Source of the DNA: JAYOFM01 sp038117225 | Lineage (GTDB): Bacteria > Pseudomonadota > Alphaproteobacteria > Rhodospirillales > Casp-alpha2 | Assembly (NCBI GenBank): GCA_038117225.1 | Contig: JAYOFM010000011.1 | Span: forward strand, 1 to 43,228 | Direction of reading: 5' to 3' | DNA: 43,228 bases | Shown: piece by piece, positions 33,466 to 41,846 of the stretch | Layout: each line of letters begins with the position of its first letter | How positions within the stretch are numbered: the first letter of the stretch is position 1 | Translations under genes and position numbers: made by a program | Notes under the pieces: generated by a model | The model's input: the letters and a program-made list of their open reading frames with translations, nothing else | What the model was told of the DNA's origin: nothing | Databases searched by the model: none

Positions 33466-34670
33466 ATGGCCAAGAACAAATCCCGTATCGGCACCTACAT
33501 CACGTCGACGGTCGCGGGCGAACGATGTCGCGCCTTCATTCCACCTCCCCTACCGCCTGCCCCCCGCTCGACCTAGGACCACTGTATCCAGCGATCGACC
33601 GCGCAACCCAGGCCCTCGGGCGGCTCGACGGCATCACCACGCTTCTCCCCGATCCCAACCTGTTCATCTATCTGTACGTTCGCAAAGAAGCCATTCTGTC
33701 TTCGCAGATCGAGGGAACACAGTCGTCGTTGTCCGACCTCCTGCTTTTCGAGAGTGAACATGCCCCGGGTGTGCCGCTCGATGACGTGCAGGAAGTTTCC
33801 AACTACGTGGCGGCCATGGACCATGGCCTCGAACGCATGCGCAACGGGTTCCCGATCTCTCTCCGGCTCATGCGGGATATCCACGGAATCCTGTTACGGG
33901 GCGGGCGTGGCGCCGACAAACTGCCCGGTGAATTTCGACGTTCCCAGAATTGGGTCGGCGGAACACGGCCAGGAAATGCCACCTATGTCCCGCCGCCATC
34001 CGAACACGTGATGGCATTGATGGGCGACCTCGAAACTTTTCTGCATGACGAAACGGTAGAACTTCCGGTTCTGGTCAAGGCGGCACTCGCCCATCTGCAA
34101 TTCGAATCCATCCATCCGTTCCTTGATGGCAACGGTCGGTTGGGACGGTTGCTGATCACGTTTCTGTTGTGTGCGGAAGGCGCTCTTCGCGAGCCGATGC
34201 TTTACCTCAGCCTCTATCTGAAGAGCCATCGCGTGGCCTACTACGACCTCCTGCAACTGGTTCGCGAACGCGGCACGTGGGAGACATGGTTGGATTTCTT
34301 CCTCGCCGGCGTCGCCCAGACCGCCGACCAGGCGACGGACGCGGCGACCCGCATCATCGATCTGTTCCGCGACGACCGTGAACAGATAAGCACCCTCGGC
34401 CGGGCCGCGTCCTCGGCCTTGCGGGTGCATGATTTCCTGAAGGATCGGCTTTACCTGTCCATTCCGGCGGCGGCGACCGATCTTGGCCTATCATCACCGA
34501 CGATCGCCAAATCCGTGGAGCACTTGACGCGGTTGGGAATCATCAACGAAGTCACGGGCCGGCGACGCGATCGTTTTTACGTCTATTCACGTTACCTGCA
34601 AATCCTCAACGAAGGGACGGAGCCCATCCCGCGCGAACCGACGGCCGCCGGCGATCAAGCCGCCCCCTGA
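33466..34670 (+). CDS. Fic-family protein (probable AMPylator) with winged helix, frameshifted at a C6 run
   Basis: The gene reads as a 401-residue class II Fic protein if one base is added to a C6 run at 33560-33565. Frame 33466-33576 gives 'MAKNKSRIGTYITSTVAGER' and 'CRAFIPPPLPP' before a TAG. The next frame, open from ATG 33525, continues 'LDLGPLYPAIDRA', the exact family continuation. Downstream are the inhibitory-helix motif SSQIEG (79-84 in corrected numbering), the Fic motif 'HPFLDGNGRLGRLLI' (H217) and a C-terminal winged helix ('AATDLGLSSPTIAKSVEHLT'). Fic enzymes transfer AMP to target proteins. GGAGG precedes ATG 33466. The gene may be decayed, recoded by -1 slippage, made as the shorter form from 33525, or misassembled. 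Confidence 0.8.
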
Positions 34671-35504
34671 CGTTGGCGCCGGAGCCAGGAAAGCGCCCCA
34701 CATCCAACGAATGCGTACGACCGCCGCCAGCGTATCCTTTCTTAACGGATTTCACTAAGAAAGTTTCAGGCCCCATCCTTTCGTAAGTCCTGATCAACCC
34801 AAGGCGGGAAGGCCCTGGCGGGCCTTTGAATGATTCACTCATAGAACACAGAGAACCCGCGAAACGCGCGAAGGAAAACGGAGCACGTTGCGCGCGGACG
34901 GCTCCTCTCCTTCTCTTCTTGGTGATCTCCGTAGCGCCTCGGCGGTCTCCGTGTTCCACACTTTGCATATGCACCATATTCGTCTGCAAATAATACAGTT
35001 CCCCTTGCGCCAGCCCCCCGACACGACCATATCCCGATAAGGTCACGACATCGGCGGCAGCGCCGAGGCCGGTCGTTCGCGCCCCGGATGGCAGCGGGCA
35101 TGTGCTGTTTGACATCGTGAATTAGGATTTTCGACCGGCCGGCGCTGGTTTTTGGTTGGTTGCCGGTGAATTGTTGCTTTCGCGCCGAGGGCGACAAACG
35201 AGCGCAGTGAACAGGCCTTTTGTCCACAAATGTCCACATTTCACGCCGAAACCGGAATGTTTCGTGTAATATCAATGGGATCAGCTGTTTCAAGTGGCCT
35301 GTAACCGCGTCGAACGTGGTCAAAATTGTTCGGTAAAGTCCAAAAGAGCCCGAAAAGGTGGGCATACCCGCGCGGGTGGCAACCGGTTTCGCTGTCGGTT
35401 GTACCTGGAACGGCTGATTGGCCACACGCCGTCACGCCCGATCCGCCCGGGGCGCGAATCGGAGATTCGCACCCTGCCCCGTTGCCTTCCCCGACTGGGC
35501 TGCG
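34671..35504. other. 830-bp noncoding stretch with a mosaic of repeat-like segments
   Basis: No credible gene is seen between the Fic stop and the PAS gene; open frames on either strand here look like random high-GC frames. After the 65-bp repeat comes a hairpin AAGGCC-ctggcg-GGCCTT (34809-34826). From about 34835 to 34960 lies a segment which on the minus strand begins with GGAACACGGAGACC and later has ACGGAGATCACCAAGAAGAG and ends in GTTCTCTGTGTTCTATGAG; this purine-rich style is that of dispersed intergenic elements I have met in many environmental genomes. A palindrome ACCCGCGCGGGT (35366-35377) and a hairpin GCGAATC-gga-GATTCGC (35454-35470) follow. Confidence 0.5.
34721..34785. repeat. 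65-bp direct repeat, right copy
   Basis: Right copy of the repeat at 33339-33403, 1382 bases away and beginning 51 bases after the Fic stop. Its inverted repeat (34736-34764) keeps CTTTCTTA/TAAGAAAG, with the outermost pair lost. The left half-site of the second 29-mer (CCTTTCGTA, 34777-34785) is kept but the right half is missing. So the duplicated unit ends inside the second operator. Confidence 0.85.
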
Positions 35505-36146
35505 TCAGTAACGAATCTTCGCGAACACTTCGTCGAAGAAGAACGCCAGAGGCTGTCCCGGATTGGCGAGTTCGTAGTAGCTGGCGCCGAGGCCGTGGGC
35601 GATGCGGCCGTGGCCGGCGGCGGCGCCGCCCTGGCCGTCGTCATCGTCGGCGAACAACGGCAGCCGCAGCACGATTTCGCGGCCGACCGCGCCCCAGCCG
35701 TCGGTGAACTCCTTGACCTCGCAGTTGGGCGCGCGTTCGCCGAGCAGGCGCATATAGCCGAGGTGCGCGCTGGCGCCGAGAGAGGGCGGTTCCACGTCGG
35801 CGGGGTATCCACCGGTGAAATCGGCGCCATGAATTTCCTGCAGGCCGGTGCCGAAGTAGCTGTAGCGGATAGCGTTGCGCTGACGGCCGAAGTCGACCAG
35901 CGCGATCATCGCCACCACCTCGGGCGGGAAATCGAACAACGCCATATCCTTGCGGCACGGTGCCGTGCGCTCGCCGCGCGCCGCGACCCAGGTCGCCAGA
36001 ACATTGCGCAAGGCGGCGACCGGAAGGTTGGCCGGCGGGATGTAGATCGAGCGAAAATGCACTTCCGATTCGGGCATGCCGCGGCCCACGGTCGACTGAG
36101 TCTCGGCGTTTTTCTTCCCGTGAAAAATTTTCTTATTTGTTTTCAT
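35505..36146 (-). CDS. PAS-domain protein (PAS_5-like)
   Basis: The 213-residue product shows the single-domain PAS pattern common in Rhodospirillales: 'VLATWVAARGERTAPCRKDM' (about 50-69), 'VVAMIALVDFGRQRNAIRYS' and 'YFGTGLQEIHGADFTGGYP' (about 100-118), then a sheet with 'EIVLRLPLFADDDDGQ'. It ends 'FFDEVFAKIRY'. PAS_5 proteins often bind an unknown ligand and have no attached output domain. I chose ATG 36146, which gives a lysine-rich, AT-rich N-terminus; later Met 36077 or earlier ATG 36224 are possible, and no start has a strong ribosome site. Hairpins GCGAATC...GATTCGC and GAATCGG...CCGATTC flank the gene at 35454 and about 36195. Confidence 0.7.
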   Translation of the reverse strand: MKTNKKIFHGKKNAETQSTVGRGMPESEVHFRSIYIPPANLPVAALRNVLATWVAARGERTAPCRKDMALFDFPPEVVAMIALVDFGRQRNAIRYSYFGTGLQEIHGADFTGGYPADVEPPSLGASAHLGYMRLLGERAPNCEVKEFTDGWGAVGREIVLRLPLFADDDDGQGGAAAGHGRIAHGLGASYYELANPGQPLAFFFDEVFAKIRY

Positions 36147-36315
36147 AATCTTATCCAGCTTTCTAGCGGACGATGGCGCCAAAGTGCAGCGGCGCGAATC
36201 GGGCCTCCGATTCGACAATATCATGGCGCAAAAAGGTTAACGAATAAGTGACGATCATCACGATATCGAAACGATATCGATGGACCACGATAGAATGTGC
36301 TCTCGTGTCTTGACG

Positions 36316-37674
36316 TCAGGCGTAGGCGTCGAGCGCCCGCAACACCGCAATAACCCGTTCGACGGCGGCGGCGCCATGGCGCTTGGCGACCTTCTTGCGC
36401 CCGGCGTCATCGGTGACGGCATCTCGCAGGTCCTTGAGCAGCGCGTCGAGGAAGCGTTGAAATCCGGCCTCGGTCATTTCCCAGTTGAGGGCAGCCTCGT
36501 CGCTGCTATCACCGGGCGGCGACAAATGGCCGTTGACCAGATTGATGAACCATTCGGCGCGCTTGGCGAAATCCTCGAAATGTTGGACCACGGTGACCTG
36601 GGCGTCGATGGTCACCAAGCCGGTTTCCTCGGCCGCATAGACATCTTCCCAGTCGAAATCCTCTTGGCCGTCGCGGATGCGCTCGACGATCATGCGGCAA
36701 CGCTCCTGGTAGCTCTCGACCACGTCGGGACCGAGCATCATGCTGATGGCCATGAAGAAACCCGGCAGCATGCGCCGCGACACCGTCGTCGGTCCCGGCG
36801 CCGCCTTGAACAGATGGGAGAACTTCTTGACGATCAGCCGGTCGAACGGGAAATGGCGTGCCTGATCCCACGACGCCCGTTCACGCGCCTTCACATAGAC
36901 CTCGAAGGATTGCTCGAACACGGTTTGCAACGCCGCCGCCTGCTAATCGAATTCGGCCTGCATGGAATCGATATCCGCGACCGACAAATGTCCGCCGTTG
37001 CGCATCGCCTCGGCCTTCAACCTTTCGACGAAGGATCCGACGACGGTTTCGGCGATCGCCTTCGACTGCTGACGCGGATTGGTCATGGCGCGCGGCCCCG
37101 ACGGCTTGGCGGCGGCCTTCTTGGCGGCGGGTTTGGGCGCCGCCACCTTCGGGGCGGGCTTTGGCGCCGGCTTCGGGGTCGCCTGGGGCGCCGCGACGGG
37201 CGCGGTAACTGGTTCCGTCGGAATCGCTCTCTTGGCCGGAGGCGGCGTTTCCTGCCAATTCCGCTCGGCGCGGCTGTTGTCTTTCGGGTCTTCCTGCCAT
37301 TCCCGCTCGGGGCGCTTGTTGCCCTTGGGATCGTCCTGCTATTCCCGCTCGGCGCGCGTTTTTCCCTTCGGGTCTTCCTGCCAATCGGCGGCTGGCTGTT
37401 GCGTCTTTTTCGGTGGTTCCGCCAGCCAATCCGGTATTGCCGGCTTGTTGTCGGACTCGGACGTGGTTGATGCGGGCTACAAGGTGGGGGCCGGCGTGTC
37501 CCGTTGCGGCCGCGGTTGCACGGGTTCCACCGGCTCCCGCACGACGCCGCCCTTGCCGACGCGCATCTTGCCGTCGGCGTCGCGGGTGATGATTTCGGCG
37601 CGTTGAATCTTCGGCGCTTTCGACGCCGGTTCGCCGAACATCATCACTTCCGTGTTGTCGCCAGGTTTCGCCAT
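36316..37674 (-). pseudogene. unknown protein gene interrupted by three in-frame TAG codons
   Basis: One reading frame runs from ATG 37674 to TGA 36318-36316 (452 codons) and is broken only by three TAG codons at 37479-37477, 37341-37339 and 36945-36943, with no frame change. Coding character continues across each stop. The N-terminal part is 'MAKPGDNTEVMMFGEPASKA'. Then comes a 14-residue repeat of form W-Q-E/D-D-P-K-x-x-x-R-x-E-R-E in three copies plus a partial; the middle TAG sits exactly where the other copies have TGG (Trp). An Ala/Pro/Lys-rich linker follows, then a conserved-looking C-terminal domain ('FEVYVKARERASWDQARHFP', 'LIVKKFSHLFKAAPGP'). I do not recognise the family. Nonsense-mutated pseudogene, local TAG readthrough or assembly variants are the options; the C-terminal part could also start at a TTG at 36930. 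Confidence 0.7.
37205..37398 (-). repeat. 42-bp tandem coding repeat in the amber-interrupted gene
   Basis: Three full 42-bp units and a short fourth encode 14-residue repeats starting with Trp or, in the second unit, with TAG in place of TGG. The units differ mainly in third and a few first positions. Repeat arrays of this sort evolve by slippage. The boundary coordinates are approximate. Confidence 0.6.
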
Positions 37675-37809
37675 GGTGGCTTGATGATAAGGGCGCGGCG
37701 GTTCGAATGCCATACCCTGAAAGCACCACGGCAACCGCGTCGTTGACAGCCTGGAAACCGGGCGCCAAGGTCGCCCGCAATCGACCCATGCCGCATTCCG
37801 AGGACCGCC

Positions 37810-39474
37810 GTGACTGATCAACTTGCCATCGCCCTCGCACAGATCAATCCGACCGTCGGCGATGTCGATGGCAATCTGCAACTGCTGCGACAGGCGCGGA
37901 CCGAGGCGGCGGCGCTCGGCGCCGACCTAGTGGTCACCGGCGAACTCGCCTTGTCGGGATATCCACCGGAAGACCTGGTTCTCAAGCCGGCCTTCCAGGA
38001 CGCCATTAAGGATGCCGTCGAGACGCTGGCCGGCGAGACCGCCGATGGCGGGCCGGCGATCCTGACCGGCGCCCCCTGGCGCGGCCCCGACGGCGGACTG
38101 CACAATGCGGCGCTGCTGCTCGACGCGGGCGCCATCGCGCAGACGCGGTTGAAACACATGCTACCGAATTACGGCGTGTTTGATGAGAAACGCGTGTTTC
38201 AGGCCGGGCCAATGCCGGGACCGATGCCGTTCCGCGGCGTCCGCCTGGGCGTCATGGTGTGCGAGGATATGTGGACCGAGGACGTCGCCGAATGCCTGTC
38301 TGAATCGGCGGCGGAAATCATGATCGTCATCAACGGCTCGCCGTTCGAGGCCGACAAGGCCGACCAGCGGCTCAATCTCGCCGTCGCCCGGATCGGTGAA
38401 TGCGGCCTGCCCTTCATTTACGTCAATTTGGTCGGCGGCCAGGACGAACTGGTGTTCGACGGCGGTTCGTTCGTCATCGACGAGACCTATACCCTGCGCG
38501 TCCGCCAGCCGTTCCTGCGCGAAGCGATGACGCTGACCCACTGGCGTCGCGCCGGTGACCGCTGGACTTGCGACGACGCCGAGGTGTCGCCGACCCTTGA
38601 TCGGGCCGAGAACATCTATGGCGCCATGACTCTGGGCCTGCGCGACTACGTCAACAAGAGCCGTTTTCCCGGAGTCGTCATTGGCCTTTCGGGCGGCATC
38701 GATTCGGCGCTATCCGCCGCCGTCGCCGTCGATGCGCTGGGGCCGGACCGGGTGCACGCGGTGATGATGCCGTCGCCCTATACCTCCGCCGAAAGCCTGG
38801 AAGACGCCGCCGCCTGTGCCGAGATGCTCGGCATCCGCCTCGACAACATCGCCATTGGACCGGCCATGCATGCGTTCGAGGGCATGCTTGCCCCCCTGTT
38901 CGACGGCCGCGCCGCCGATGCCACGGAAGAAAACATCCAGGCACGCGCCCGCGGCCTGACCCTGATGGCGATTTCCAACAAGCTCGGATCCATGGTGCTG
39001 ACTACCGGCAACAAATCGGAAATGTCGGTCGGCTACGCGACGCTCTATGGCGATATGTGCGGCGGCTTCTCAGTGCTGAAGGACGTCTACAAGACGACCG
39101 TGTTCGACGTGTCGCGCTGGCGCAATCAAATCCATCCCGCGGGTGCCTTGGGCCCGGCCGGCCGGATCATCCCCGAACGCATCATCACCAAGCCGCCGTC
39201 GGCGGAACTGAAACCGGATCAGACCGACCAGGACACGCTGCCGCCCTATGACGAACTGGACGCCATCCTGCAATTCCTGATCGAGGACGAACGCTCCATC
39301 GCTGACATCGTCGCAAGCGGCCACGACGAGGCCACGGTGCGGCGCATCTGGCGCATGCTCGACCGGGCCGAATACAAGCGCCGCCAGGCGCCACCCGGGG
39401 TCAAGATCACCGCCCGCGCCTTCGGCCGCGACCGCCGCTATCCGATCACCAACGGCTTCACCGATCAGATTTGA
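37810..39474 (+). CDS. nadE: glutamine-hydrolysing NAD+ synthase
   Basis: The 554-residue product has two domains. Residues about 5-270 are a nitrilase-fold glutaminase with the triad E45 ('VVTGELALSGYPPED'), K115 ('TRLKHMLPNYG') and C151 ('VMVCEDMWTED'). Residues about 280-554 are the ATP-dependent amidation domain with P-loop 'GLSGGIDSALSAAVAVDA' and 'TTGNKSEMSVGYATLYGDM' before 'IPERIITKPPSAELKPDQTD'. It converts nicotinate adenine dinucleotide to NAD+ using glutamine. The start is GTG 37810 behind GAGGA. It is divergent from the amber-interrupted gene, with 135 bases between their starts. Confidence 0.95.
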   Translation: MTDQLAIALAQINPTVGDVDGNLQLLRQARTEAAALGADLVVTGELALSGYPPEDLVLKPAFQDAIKDAVETLAGETADGGPAILTGAPWRGPDGGLHNAALLLDAGAIAQTRLKHMLPNYGVFDEKRVFQAGPMPGPMPFRGVRLGVMVCEDMWTEDVAECLSESAAEIMIVINGSPFEADKADQRLNLAVARIGECGLPFIYVNLVGGQDELVFDGGSFVIDETYTLRVRQPFLREAMTLTHWRRAGDRWTCDDAEVSPTLDRAENIYGAMTLGLRDYVNKSRFPGVVIGLSGGIDSALSAAVAVDALGPDRVHAVMMPSPYTSAESLEDAAACAEMLGIRLDNIAIGPAMHAFEGMLAPLFDGRAADATEENIQARARGLTLMAISNKLGSMVLTTGNKSEMSVGYATLYGDMCGGFSVLKDVYKTTVFDVSRWRNQIHPAGALGPAGRIIPERIITKPPSAELKPDQTDQDTLPPYDELDAILQFLIEDERSIADIVASGHDEATVRRIWRMLDRAEYKRRQAPPGVKITARAFGRDRRYPITNGFTDQI

Positions 39475-39534
39475 CCCTAATGGTCGCGGCAGCGATGCGG
39501 GTTCTGGCATTGGACACACGGAGCCTATAAAAAG

Positions 39535-39554
39535 GGACCTTGCAAGGAAGGTCC
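39535..39554 (+). promoter_or_regulatory. hairpin covering the cysS ribosome binding site
   Basis: GGACCTT (39535-39541) and AAGGTCC (39548-39554) form a perfect 7-bp stem with loop GCAAGG, ending one base before the cysS ATG (39556). The Shine-Dalgarno AAGGAAGG lies in the loop and 3' arm, so the fold would hide it. A TATAAA box at 39526-39531 lies just upstream; if it is the -10 element, part of the 5' arm might not be transcribed, so the role is uncertain. Confidence 0.45.
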
Positions 39555-39555
39555 G

Positions 39556-40947
39556 ATGTCACTCAGCATCCACAACACGCTCAGTCGCGCCAAGCAGGTG
39601 TTCGAACCGCTCGACCCCGATCATGTGCGGCTCTATGTCTGCGGCCCAACGGTCTACGATCTGGCGCACATCGGCAATGCCCGGCCAGTCGTCGTGTTCG
39701 ATGTGTTGGCGCGGCTGCTACGGCGGCTATATCCGCGCGTCACCTATGTCCGCAACATCACCGACGTGGATGACAAGATCAACGCCCGCGCCCGCGATAC
39801 CGGCCGCGATATCCGCGACCTCACGGAGGGCACGGCGGCCGTATTTCGCGCCGACATGGCGGCGCTCGGGGCCTTGCCGCCGGATATCGAGCCGCGCGCC
39901 ACCGACCACGTGCCGGAAATGATCGCCATGATCGAAATCCTGTTGGACAAGGGCAACGCCTACGAAGCCGAGGGCCACGTCATGTTCAACGTGCCGTCGA
40001 TGGCCGATTACGGCCAGCTATCGCGCCACAGCCGCGACGAACTGATCGCCGGCGCCCGCGTCGACGTGGCGCCCTACAAGAAGGACCCGGCTGACTTCGT
40101 GTTGTGGAAACCGTCGGCCGACGACGATCCCGGTTGGGACAGCCCATGGGGCCGCGGCCGGCCGGGGTGGCATATCGAGTGCTCGGCCATGAGCGCCAAG
40201 TATCTCGGCGAGGTGTTCGACATCCACGCCGGCGGCCAGGATCTGATCTTCCCGCACCACGAAAACGAAATTGCGCAGAGCCGCTGCGCGCACGGCTCGG
40301 ACCTGTTCGCCAAATACTGGATGCACAACGGCTATCTGATGGCAGAGGGCGAGAAGATGTCGAAATCCCTTGGCAACTTCTACACCGTGCACGAACTGCT
40401 TGATGAATTCCCCGGCGAGGCCATTCGTCTGGTGCTGCTGAAGACCCACTACCGACAACCCCTTGATTTCACCAAGGCCGGCATCAGTGAGGCGAAGCGG
40501 GAACTCGACAGCTTCTATACGGCGTTGCGCGGCGTCGCCAACATTGAGTCGCCCACGCCCGAACCGGCACCGGCCGTCATCAATGCGCTCGGCGACGATC
40601 TCAATACGCCGCAAGCGCTGGCGCATCTGCATACCCTCGCATCGGCGCTCAACAAGGCTTCGGATGCCGTAACGAAATCAGCGGCCAAGGGTGCCCTGCT
40701 CGCCGCCGCCGCGCCACTCGGTCTGCTCGGCGACGATCCCGAGGCTTGGTTCAAGTGGCAGCCGCCGGGCGCCGGCGACAGCAGCGACGGCCCGAGTGAC
40801 ACAGCCATCGAGGCGATGATTCAACAACGCAACGAGGCCCGCGCCGCCAAGGATTTCGCCACCGCCGACCGTGTCCGCGACGAACTCGCCGCCGCCGGCA
40901 TCGTGCTCGAAGACTCGGCGCAAGGCACGATCTGGAAACGAAGCTAA
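39556..40947 (+). CDS. cysS: cysteine--tRNA ligase
   Basis: The 463-residue product is a class-I aminoacyl-tRNA synthetase with 'RLYVCGPTVYDLAHIGNARP' (zinc-ligand Cys and HIGH-type HIGN), 'GRPGWHIECSAMSAKYLG', 'HAGGQDLIFPHHENEIAQSR' and 'EGEKMSKSLGNFYTV' (KMSKS). The C-terminal DALR-like anticodon region spans about 310-463. It charges tRNA-Cys. It is an essential single gene in most bacteria. The start ATG follows AAGGAAGG. The stop is TAA. Confidence 0.97.
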   Translation: MSLSIHNTLSRAKQVFEPLDPDHVRLYVCGPTVYDLAHIGNARPVVVFDVLARLLRRLYPRVTYVRNITDVDDKINARARDTGRDIRDLTEGTAAVFRADMAALGALPPDIEPRATDHVPEMIAMIEILLDKGNAYEAEGHVMFNVPSMADYGQLSRHSRDELIAGARVDVAPYKKDPADFVLWKPSADDDPGWDSPWGRGRPGWHIECSAMSAKYLGEVFDIHAGGQDLIFPHHENEIAQSRCAHGSDLFAKYWMHNGYLMAEGEKMSKSLGNFYTVHELLDEFPGEAIRLVLLKTHYRQPLDFTKAGISEAKRELDSFYTALRGVANIESPTPEPAPAVINALGDDLNTPQALAHLHTLASALNKASDAVTKSAAKGALLAAAAPLGLLGDDPEAWFKWQPPGAGDSSDGPSDTAIEAMIQQRNEARAAKDFATADRVRDELAAAGIVLEDSAQGTIWKRS

Positions 40948-41007
40948 CAGCCGCAGAAATTATGCTACACTTCCCTTCGTCTCATTATCGGACAAAGGGA
41001 TGTTCTC

Positions 41008-41205
41008 ATGCTCTACAGCCTCTCCCGTGAAATCGACGACGGCGCCCTCGACGAAATTCAGTCGGTGGAGAAAGAACTGGGCCACGCGCTGCTCGCCTTC
41101 AATGCCCACAACCTGGAACCGGCGAATTTGAACGAAGATCAAATGGCCCAGGTGAAGGCGTTGGAAAAGGACCTGGGTCTGGTCCTGGTCGCCGTCACGC
41201 CCTAA
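41008..41205 (+). CDS. small conserved-looking hypothetical protein
   Basis: A 65-residue, acidic, helix-rich product ('DEIQSVEKELGHALLAFNAH', 'MAQVKALEKDLGLVLVAVTP'). It starts with ATG 41008 behind AAAGGGA. No domain, signal peptide or membrane segment is seen. The alternating Leu/Val/Ile and charge pattern suggests a real folded or coiled protein rather than chance. It lies 60 bases after cysS in the same direction. Function unknown. Confidence 0.6.
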   Translation: MLYSLSREIDDGALDEIQSVEKELGHALLAFNAHNLEPANLNEDQMAQVKALEKDLGLVLVAVTP

Positions 41206-41508
41206 AAATATAATATTTCCGGGCGTTTCCGGGCTTTGCGGAAGTTTCGCCGCGAACCGTTGGAGTCTTTGGTCCCGCACTACCTACAATGGTCGTCGCA
41301 AGTCGTCGTTTAACGGCGTGCTCGTTACGATGCTGGATCAGCCACGCCGCCATGCTACCCGGTTGGGTGGAAATTCGTCGCCATTGGAGCAGTCCGCCCC
41401 CTGATCATGCGAGTTCCATTTCCGCCCGGACAGGTGTTCTGCCACATCCGCGACGGGTGTTCGATGATGGTCCAAGAAATTCGACCAACACGAGGGACCA
41501 GCGAACCC
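41206..41508. other. intergenic stretch without a clear gene
   Basis: About 300 bases with no supported gene. It begins AT-rich (ATAATATTT near 41210), has a repeated CCGGGC/TTTCCGGGC pair, and contains only short frames that lack ribosome sites. It presumably carries the promoter for the small gene at 41509 and perhaps mtkA. Confidence 0.35.
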
Positions 41509-41712
41509 ATGACCATCATCACATCCGTGGCCAATACGCTTCCGGTTTCAACCATTACCGCCGACACCGACGCAGCCGGATCGATCGGTGGCACGGGGAC
41601 CGCGACCGTTTTGGCGATGCCGCGAGACGGCACATGGCCGGATCCCAACCACCCCCAGGCCTTTCAGCGCGCCATGGAATTCGTCGAACGTACGGTATAC
41701 GGCGCTGGGTGA
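41509..41712 (+). CDS. small hypothetical protein
   Basis: A 67-residue product starting 'MTIITSVANTLPVSTITADT' with a glycine/threonine-rich middle and 'NHPQAFQRAMEFVERTVYG' at the C-terminus, which looks like a proper amphipathic helix. CGAGGGA lies upstream, somewhat far from the ATG. The frame extends to 41407 but the upstream part looks noncoding. No family recognised. It is about 135 bases before mtkA in the same direction. It could be spurious. Confidence 0.4.
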   Translation: MTIITSVANTLPVSTITADTDAAGSIGGTGTATVLAMPRDGTWPDPNHPQAFQRAMEFVERTVYGAG

Positions 41713-41846
41713 ATGACGCGCCTAGCCGCGCTGAATACCGATCGTTTCGATATCGGCGCCATATATTTCCACCCTTGAGGCCGACAGTCGGCACCCCCGC
41801 GTTACGGATCGCCGCCGTCTGTCTCGCCCATTTCGGAAGGTGAATG

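Noticed and set aside
33525..33527. ATG 33525 as the natural start of the Fic gene
   Set aside because: Its first 14 residues do not match the family, while the other frame supplies the expected N-terminus with GGAGG upstream.
34835..35425. 196-residue open frame on the minus strand in the noncoding stretch
   Set aside because: No domain, arginine-rich composition, no ribosome site, and it runs through repeat-like DNA.
35418..36251. 277-residue open frame on the plus strand opposite the PAS gene
   Set aside because: It is antisense to a frame with a PAS pattern and shows no motif of its own.
36316..37674. Genome-wide reassignment of TAG or pyrrolysine
   Set aside because: TAG ends several neighbouring genes at the expected place, no tRNA with a CTA anticodon was seen in the window, and one TAG falls at a Trp position of a repeat.
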